From the NCBI GenBank assembly GCA_000307305.1, contig DF158884.1, positions 17,520 through 81,519 on the forward strand: a DNA stretch of 64,000 nucleotides, written 5' to 3'. The translations under genes and the position numbers were made by a program. Positions 59,095-64,000 of the stretch are shown one piece after another (positions within the stretch are counted from its first letter, which is position 1; each line of letters begins with the position of its first letter). The stretch is from Enterobacteriaceae bacterium B14 (GTDB taxonomy: Bacteria; Pseudomonadota; Gammaproteobacteria; Enterobacterales; Enterobacteriaceae). Under the pieces are notes generated by a model. That model was given only the letters and a program-made list of their open reading frames with translations, was not told where the DNA came from and searched no databases.

Positions 59095-59775
59095 ATGGAA
59101 ACAATCAGAGAATTACTCGAAGCCCTGTGGCATCAAGACTTTCAAACACTCTCAGACCCTAAACTCGTCTGGACAATTTATGGCCTTCTATTTGCAATCT
59201 TATTATTAGAAAATGGCCTTCTGCCTGCGGCATTTCTACCGGGCGACAGTCTGCTGGTCTTAACTGGCGTGTTGATTGCTAAAGGAACATTAAGCTTCCC
59301 ATTGGTGCTGATCATTCTCACCGTAGGTGCCAGCCTTGGCTGTTGGCTTAGCTTTATACAAGGACGCCTATTGGGGAATACGAAGATAGTTCAAGGGTGG
59401 CTCTCTCATCTTCCTCCTCACTATCATCAAAGAACGCACAATCTTTTTCACCGCCACGGCCTTTCAGCGTTATTGATCGCTCGTTTCTTAGCGTTTGTTC
59501 GTACTTTACTACCAACGATTGCGGGCCTATCTGGCCTTAGCAGTTCGCGCTTCCAGCTTTTTAACTGGCTCAGCGGTTTTCTATGGGTACTCATCCTCAC
59601 AACACTCGGCTACGCATTAAGCAAAACACCACTGTTTATCCGCTATGAAGATGAGCTGGTATTTGGGCTTATGTTATTACCACTTATCCTGTTAGTTGTT
59701 GGCTTGTTCGGTTCTATCTGGGTTGTATGGAAACGCAAGCGCATGAAAACTCTATCATCGGGTAAAGTTGAGTGA
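59095..59775 (+). CDS. yqjA: YqjA, DedA-family membrane protein
   Basis: A 226-residue DedA protein. I prefer ATG 59095 (METIRELLEALWHQDF), seven bases after GGGAAAG, over ATG 59089. Family blocks: ENGLLPAAFLPGDSLLVLTG, VGASLGCWLSFIQGRLLGNT and HGLSALLIARFLAFVRTLLP, with the conserved Arg-x3-Phe-x-Arg pattern and Glu/Asp of a proton-coupled transporter. E. coli YqjA is needed for alkaline pH tolerance and overlaps in function with YghB in envelope maintenance. mzrA follows with a four-base or smaller overlap, as in E. coli. Confidence 0.94.
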   Translation: METIRELLEALWHQDFQTLSDPKLVWTIYGLLFAILLLENGLLPAAFLPGDSLLVLTGVLIAKGTLSFPLVLIILTVGASLGCWLSFIQGRLLGNTKIVQGWLSHLPPHYHQRTHNLFHRHGLSALLIARFLAFVRTLLPTIAGLSGLSSSRFQLFNWLSGFLWVLILTTLGYALSKTPLFIRYEDELVFGLMLLPLILLVVGLFGSIWVVWKRKRMKTLSSGKVE

Positions 59776-60227
59776 ATTTAATCACCCGTATTTGGCGTAA
59801 TCACAAATGGATGACTCTATCTGTTATTACGCTATTGGTTTTAATTTCAGCACTACTATCTAGCCTTCTTAATCATGAATATGTCCTGAACATAAAATCA
59901 CTGAAAGAAGGCCAGTCGCTACCCGATGGTTTTTTTCTCTACCAAAAGCTGGATGAGAAAGGCATAAAAATAAAAAGCATTGAATCTAAAGATGACAGCC
60001 TAGTTATCGAACTAGACTCAAGAGAAGATTGTGAGGCGGCTCAGGCAGTCTTACAGACGATTCTTTTACGTACCTACTCCATCAGTTTAAGTGCAAATAT
60101 CTCTGCTGCTGAGCAACAGGGGAATATACGAATAAGCTCTCAAAGACACCTTAACCCACCGAGTCTAGCCAAAGTTGAAAGCAGTGACGACGAACCTCGT
60201 TTACTATCGCTGCACTTTCTTTTTTAG
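59772..60227 (+). CDS. mzrA: MzrA, modulator of EnvZ/OmpR
   Basis: A 151-residue protein with one N-terminal membrane helix (WMTLSVITLLVLISALLSSL, residues 13-32) and a periplasmic domain containing QSLPDGFFLYQKLDEKGI and SRLEDC-like residues (ELDSREDCEAAQAVLQTILL). MzrA links CpxA to EnvZ in E. coli by binding EnvZ in the inner membrane. The start is GTG overlapping the yqjA stop. The C-terminal 25 or so residues extend beyond the length I recall for E. coli MzrA. Confidence 0.85.
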   Translation: MNLITRIWRNHKWMTLSVITLLVLISALLSSLLNHEYVLNIKSLKEGQSLPDGFFLYQKLDEKGIKIKSIESKDDSLVIELDSREDCEAAQAVLQTILLRTYSISLSANISAAEQQGNIRISSQRHLNPPSLAKVESSDDEPRLLSLHFLF

Positions 60228-60317
60228 CAACTTATGCCTCTCTATTTATTTCTTAGGTCCTATACTGTGCCCCGGAATATATGATTTCACACTCAGAGAC
60301 AAAAGGAATTTTTAGCC

Positions 60318-60698
60318 ATGAGCTTACGTCATACCTTCTTATTTATTCTTCCTCTGTTAGCATTTAGTAGTACAGCCCTTTCTTCACAGTCCAGGGGTTG
60401 TCAGATAAAACAGGCTAATCTTGAAAAGCAACTCTCTTACGCCAAACACTATGGTAATCACTGGAGAGTTGCCGGACTCCAAAGAGCAATAAGCAATGTG
60501 AAAGCACATTGTACTGGGGCAGGTTTAGCCGCTAGCAATGCAAAAGATATTAAAGATAAACGAGAAGATATCGCAGAGCTTCAAGAAGACGTACAAGAAG
60601 CTAGAGCGAAAGGTGATACCAAGAAAGTGAATAAAAAGCTGAGAAAGCTACAAGAAGCACAGGCTGAGTTAGCAGAAATGCAACAAAATGTATATTAA
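60318..60698 (+). CDS. yqjC: YqjC, DUF1090 periplasmic protein
   Basis: A 126-residue exported protein: signal peptide SLRHTFLFILPLLAFSSTAL, then a helical domain starting SRGCQIKQANLEKQLSYAKH with Cys pairs (GCQ, AHCTG), and a Lys/Glu/Gln-rich coiled coil to the end (DIKDKREDIAELQEDVQEAR). DUF1090 members are stress-induced periplasmic proteins of unknown role. It sits in the conserved yqj cluster. Confidence 0.92.
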   Translation: MSLRHTFLFILPLLAFSSTALSSQSRGCQIKQANLEKQLSYAKHYGNHWRVAGLQRAISNVKAHCTGAGLAASNAKDIKDKREDIAELQEDVQEARAKGDTKKVNKKLRKLQEAQAELAEMQQNVY

Positions 60699-60852
60699 CT
60701 AACCTTTCCATTTTATTTAAAAAGAAATAGTTAGCAGTATTTGTATTATGGTCTGCATTTATTCTTTCAAATAAGAGTAAATCAGACCTTTCAGCTAGCA
60801 TAGAAATTCGTTATGTTAAAAAAACCTCTCAAGAAGTTAAGGAGTTTTCAAA

Positions 60853-61164
60853 ATGGCAAAACAAACTGACTCTACTGCTGAAACTCTTCGTCTAGAATTA
60901 CAGTCTCTGGCTGATACTCTTGAAGAAGTGCTCAAATCCTCAGCCGATAAACCGAAAGAGGAACTGGAAAAGTTGAAATCTAAAGCGGAAGGTGTTCTTA
61001 AAGATACTCGCGATCGCTTGAGCCAAACAGGTGGGAAAATTGTCGATCAGACAAAAGAGATCGCCTGCCAAGCAGATGGTTATGTACATGACAAACCATG
61101 GACCAGTGTCGGTATTGGTGCCGCTGTTGGCGTTATTCTTGGTGTTCTTCTGACTCGACGCTAA
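60853..61164 (+). CDS. yqjD: YqjD, ElaB/YqjD-family ribosome-binding membrane protein
   Basis: A 103-residue protein: helical amphipathic N-terminus with ELQSLADTLEEVLKSSADKP, a glycine-containing C-terminal membrane anchor (WTSVGIGAAVGVILGVLLTR) and terminal Arg pair. In E. coli YqjD binds 70S ribosomes at the inner membrane in stationary phase. It is followed 4 bp later by yqjE, with yqjK next: an operon. Confidence 0.94.
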   Translation: MAKQTDSTAETLRLELQSLADTLEEVLKSSADKPKEELEKLKSKAEGVLKDTRDRLSQTGGKIVDQTKEIACQADGYVHDKPWTSVGIGAAVGVILGVLLTRR

Positions 61165-61168
61165 TACT

Positions 61169-61579
61169 ATGCCTCTGGATACCATTCCTCAGAACAAATC
61201 CCGAGCTCAGGGCCCCGCAGAGGGTGCCCTGAATATTGGTCGTCGTATCATTACCATTGTTATATCGATGGTTGAGACTCGACTAAAACTTGCCGTACTT
61301 GAACTTGAAGAAGAAAAAAAGCGCATCATCCAGTTAATGATTGTGGGTGGCATCACTTTATTGTTAGCCGCATTTGGCTTAATGAGCCTTCTTGTTCTTG
61401 TCTTTCTCGCTATTGACCCAGTATATCGGCTCACGGCAATCGCTATTACTACCGGAACCCTGCTCCTCTTTGCACTCATCGGTGCAATATGGACATGGCG
61501 CAAAGCCAGTTGCTCAACGCTATTAAGTGCAACGCGAGAGCAATTAGAAGCAGACAAAGCTTTGTTGGAGAAAAAATAG
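61169..61579 (+). CDS. yqjE: YqjE, phage holin-superfamily III membrane protein
   Basis: A 136-residue protein with two central membrane helices (LMIVGGITLLLAAFGLMSLL and ITTGTLLLFALIGAIWTW) between charged ends; VETRLKLAVLELEEEKKR is the amphipathic N-terminal helix. Function unknown; the family is named for its holin-like topology. Its stop TAG shares its G with the GTG start of yqjK. Confidence 0.93.
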   Translation: MPLDTIPQNKSRAQGPAEGALNIGRRIITIVISMVETRLKLAVLELEEEKKRIIQLMIVGGITLLLAAFGLMSLLVLVFLAIDPVYRLTAIAITTGTLLLFALIGAIWTWRKASCSTLLSATREQLEADKALLEKK

Positions 61580-61863
61580 TGTCTACCACCAAACAACTGG
61601 CATCGAGAAAAACGCAACTACTAAGAGAGATCCAACAGCAAAGGCTGGATCTCTCTAGCACATCTAGCCAATGGCTACATAAAACAGAATCATTGGATGA
61701 TGGATGGCGAGCAATGACCAAATGGCGTAAATATCTTATTGCTGGCACTGGAATTTTGGCGATATATGGTATCCGTCGCCCAAGCCGACTGATTAAATGG
61801 TCCCGCAGAGCAGTTAGCGCAGTGGGTACTTTGCGTATAATTCGCAGAACACTATCTAATTAA
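61579..61863 (+). CDS. yqjK: YqjK-like protein
   Basis: A 94-residue protein. I place the start at GTG 61579, one base overlapping the yqjE stop; an in-frame ATG at 61489 would lie inside yqjE. It begins VSTTKQLASRKTQLLREIQQ, continues with a basic helix QRLDLSSTSSQWLHKTE, and has one membrane segment (KYLIAGTGILAIYGIRRPSR). Role unknown; it belongs to the yqjDEK unit. Confidence 0.88.
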   Translation: MSTTKQLASRKTQLLREIQQQRLDLSSTSSQWLHKTESLDDGWRAMTKWRKYLIAGTGILAIYGIRRPSRLIKWSRRAVSAVGTLRIIRRTLSN

Positions 61864-62246
61864 CTGATATTTAACACAATAAAATTTAGACTCTTGTTCA
61901 ATTTTATTACCTGTAAAAAACAATAACGAATATAGTCAACACCTTCACTATAATCATGGTCATAAAAACCCCTTAATTATCACACCGATATACACCCCTA
62001 TTAAGAAAAACACATTCAATTATTTTGATAAACAAAAACAGTTTTACTTGCTAACACATATATCACAACTCAACTAATATTCATTTCAAGCAACCGTTAT
62101 GTCCCCACCAACACAATATGATGTTGGTAAGACTGAAAACTATAGCGAAATAACTGGCAAATCAGTTTTACGTCTAAAAATGGCTAAAACGAACCACATT
62201 CCGTCAGTTTGAAATCGATTATTGATAATTTTTTTGGGAGTTGATG
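61864..62246. promoter_or_regulatory. yqjK to yqjF gap
   Basis: A 383-bp AT-rich gap with no believable gene. CCAACA/TGTTGG near 62106-62125 forms a small stem. The yqjF promoter should lie here, and GGGAG at 62236-62240 is its ribosome site. Confidence 0.45.
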
Positions 62247-62642
62247 ATGAAGAACTTAGAAAATTTGGCATTACTTGTCGCGCGTATTTTTATGCCGATT
62301 CTCTTTATCGTTGCTGGATACGGTAAATTAGGTGATGCATATGCAGGAACACAACAATATATGCAAGCTATGGGTGTCCCTGGGGCTCTGCTGCCATTAA
62401 CCATTTTACTTGAGCTGGGCGGTGGTTTAGCTATTCTATTTGGCTTCTTTACTCGCACCGTTTCTATATTCATTGCTGGTTTTACTGTATTAACAGCACT
62501 GCTATTCCACATCGACTTTGCTCAAGGCGCTAACCAATTAATGTTCATGAAAAACTTCACCATTGCAGGTGGTTTCCTTGCACTGGCTGTAGCTGGACCT
62601 GGTTGCTGGAGTATCGACCGTCTTCTGAATAAAAAGTGGTAA
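62247..62642 (+). CDS. yqjF: YqjF, DoxX-family membrane protein
   Basis: A 131-residue DoxX protein with four membrane helices. The start ATG 62247 lies six bases after GGGAG. Blocks: NLALLVARIFMPILFIVAGY, GTQQYMQAMGVPGALLPLTI, LELGGGLAILFGFFTRTVSI and MKNFTIAGGFLALAVAGPGC. YqjF is a putative quinone-linked or thiosulfate-oxidation-related membrane component of unclear role. A terminator follows, and yqjG is next as in E. coli. Confidence 0.93.
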   Translation: MKNLENLALLVARIFMPILFIVAGYGKLGDAYAGTQQYMQAMGVPGALLPLTILLELGGGLAILFGFFTRTVSIFIAGFTVLTALLFHIDFAQGANQLMFMKNFTIAGGFLALAVAGPGCWSIDRLLNKKW

Positions 62643-62692
62643 TACGTTCGTATTCAGAACAGATTAAATGTTAGAAAGTAGATTCTATTTTC

Positions 62693-62725
62693 AACGGGCG
62701 GTTTTATAACCGCCCGTTTTCGTTT
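62693..62725 (+). terminator. Rho-independent terminator after yqjF
   Basis: AACGGGCGGTT (62693-62703) pairs with AACCGCCCGTT (62708-62718) around a 4-nt loop, followed by TTCGTTTTT. It separates yqjF from yqjG. Confidence 0.9.
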
Positions 62726-62748
62726 TTAAATTGCAGGGAGATATCGCC

Positions 62749-63735
62749 ATGGGTCAGTTGGTTAATGGAATATGGCAGGATGTTTGGTATGACACCAAAT
62801 CGACGGGTGGGCATTTTAAACGTACAGAAACACAGTTTCGTCACTGGGTCACACCAAACGGTGATGCTGGGCCAACAGGTGACGCTGGTTTCAAGGCAGA
62901 AGCTGGGCGCTACCATTTATATGTTTCTCTCGCCTGTCCTTGGGCGCATCGCACACTTATCATGCGCCATCTGAAAGGACTTGAAGCGTTGATCTCTGTC
63001 TCTGTTGTACACCCGCTCATGCTAGAACATGGCTGGACCTTTGGGCAGGATTTCGAAGCAGCAACTGGCGACTCTCTCTATCACAACGATTATCTGTATC
63101 AAATCTATCTGCGTGCCATGCCCGATTACACTGGCCGCGTTACTGTTCCGATTCTTTGGGATAAGCAAAACAACACCATCGTCAATAATGAATCCTCTGA
63201 CATTATGCGAATCTTTAATCATGCGTTCGATGAAGTGGGTGCGAAACCAGGGGATTATTACCCGAAAGATCGACAGCCGGAAATTGATGCGCTTAATGCA
63301 TGGATCTACCCACAGCTGAATAACGGGGTTTACAGAGCGGGCTTTGCTTCAACTCAAGAGGCTTATGATGAGGGTGTTACTGAGGTTTTCAATGCGTTGG
63401 ATCGTATTGAAGCCTTGCTGGATAAACAGCGTTATCTAACTGGGTCACAGCTCACTGAGGCTGACTTACGCCTGTGGACAACGTTGATCCGTTTCGACCC
63501 TGTCTATGTGACTCACTTTAAGTGCGACCGTCGCCGTATCAGTGATTATCCGAATATTTTTGCTTTTATGTTGGATATTTATCAGACGCAGAGTATTGCT
63601 GATACTGTGGATTTTTCTCATATTCGTCATCATTACTATCGGAGTCATGGAACGATTAATCCTTATGGGATTATTTCTACTGGGCCGGTGGAGGATTTGG
63701 ATGCGGCGCATGGGAGAGATGTGAGATTTGGGTAG
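62749..63735 (+). CDS. yqjG: Glutathionyl-hydroquinone reductase YqjG
   Basis: A 328-residue Xi-class glutathione transferase. The start is ATG 62749 (MGQLVNGIWQDVWYDTKSTG), eight bases after GGGAG; an upstream TTG is not used. The catalytic Cys is in VSLACPWAHRTLIMRHLKG near residue 60. GRVTVPILWDKQNNTIVNNE is the thioredoxin-fold GSH site; YLTGSQLTEADLRLWTTLIR and FDPVYVTHFKCDRRRISDYP are in the helical domain. It reduces glutathionyl-hydroquinones to hydroquinones with GSH. A repeat copy begins 13 bp after its stop. Confidence 0.96.
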   Translation: MGQLVNGIWQDVWYDTKSTGGHFKRTETQFRHWVTPNGDAGPTGDAGFKAEAGRYHLYVSLACPWAHRTLIMRHLKGLEALISVSVVHPLMLEHGWTFGQDFEAATGDSLYHNDYLYQIYLRAMPDYTGRVTVPILWDKQNNTIVNNESSDIMRIFNHAFDEVGAKPGDYYPKDRQPEIDALNAWIYPQLNNGVYRAGFASTQEAYDEGVTEVFNALDRIEALLDKQRYLTGSQLTEADLRLWTTLIRFDPVYVTHFKCDRRRISDYPNIFAFMLDIYQTQSIADTVDFSHIRHHYYRSHGTINPYGIISTGPVEDLDAAHGRDVRFG

Positions 63736-63748
63736 AATTTGTTTGGTT

Positions 63749-64000
63749 GGGTGTAAGGTTTCGGTAGCGGGTTGATCACCGCATTTTCATATAGCACTTG
63801 CACCCGCTCCCAACCAAAGGGGGTGCGGACCCCCTTTGGGATCCTGCCGTTTTAGTGCTCCCTGTACGCAAAATTGCGGTTGCTTCGCAACTTCCCTCGG
63901 CATCTCCTTCGATTGCGGGTCGGCGGGATTCGCCATCCATGGCTCATACCCACCTCAATCGCGCATCCTGCGCGATTGACCCTATCTACGGAGATACCTC
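63749..64000 (-). repeat. Inverted copy of the 327-bp repeat family, cut by window end
   Basis: Starts GGTGTAAGGTTTCGGTAGCG and continues through CCAAAGGGGG/CCCCCTTTGG, CGGTTGCTTCGCAACT, GCCATCCATGGCTCATACCC and CAATCGCGC-ATCCT-GCGCGATTG to the window end. It is nearly identical to the copies at 37944-38868 read in reverse. It lies directly after yqjG. The remaining part lies outside the window. Confidence 0.92.

Overview
The window looks like chromosome from a member of the Enterobacterales, possibly the Budvicia/Pragia group (inferred from protein resemblance and gene order only). Most proteins read as close relatives of Escherichia coli or Klebsiella proteins. Several blocks keep E. coli gene order: yqjA-mzrA-yqjC-yqjD-yqjE-yqjK-yqjF-yqjG, nrdD-nrdG, yedE-yedF, and fadH-rlmG-ygjP-ygjR. 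No tRNA, rRNA, prophage or insertion sequence was recognised.

Layout. 1-2119: 5' part of ygiQ, cut by the window edge. 2321-10788: a yia-type L-ascorbate/2,3-diketogulonate operon (yiaK, yiaL, a DUF4862 gene, an MFS transporter, lyxK, sgbH, sgbU) on the minus strand, with its IclR repressor gene yiaJ divergent. This is the Klebsiella arrangement, but no sgbE is present. 10837-12765: an AT-rich cargo patch with a DUF4225 protein, a small membrane protein (likely immunity), a decayed second copy of it, and a frameshifted orphan hcp (type VI secretion). 12766-15783: nrdD-nrdG, preceded by FNR-like, NrdR and DnaA motifs. 15792-28178: a complete type I-E CRISPR-Cas locus (cas3, cse1, cse2, cas7e, cas5e, cas6e, cas1, cas2, leader, array) plus a relic three-repeat array with its own leader; yraR and yedE-yedF lie between the arrays. 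28437-35993: a sugar operon (SIS isomerase, FGGY kinase, RbsC/B/A-like ABC importer, pentulose-5-phosphate epimerase) with a SorC-family regulator; its sugar is unknown. 36233-37473: a truncated MFS remnant beside a LysR gene. 38897-49728: ampH, a ferritin-like/VIT1 iron exporter, fadH, rlmG, ygjP, ygjR, a cupin, an azoreductase, an Rrf2 regulator and an EamA exporter. 50789-56013: a two-gene operon of a GltD-like oxidoreductase fused to a ferredoxin domain and pyruvate:flavodoxin oxidoreductase (nifJ). 56410-63735: sstT, crcB, an unknown secreted protein and the yqj cluster.

The most unusual item is a structured repeat family. Five + strand copies lie at 37944, 38271, 38598, 49866 and 50193. 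Copies within a cluster are spaced exactly 327 bp apart. A sixth, inverted copy runs off the window end from 63749, and a strongly diverged inverted copy lies at about 37490-37762. Two internal hairpins are kept in diverged copies by changes on both arms, which points to selection on a folded RNA or DNA structure rather than on a protein.

The metabolic theme is facultative anaerobic life: ascorbate-type sugar acids and a second pentose-like sugar feed the pentose phosphate pathway, and NrdDG and NifJ with its oxidoreductase partner support anaerobic growth.
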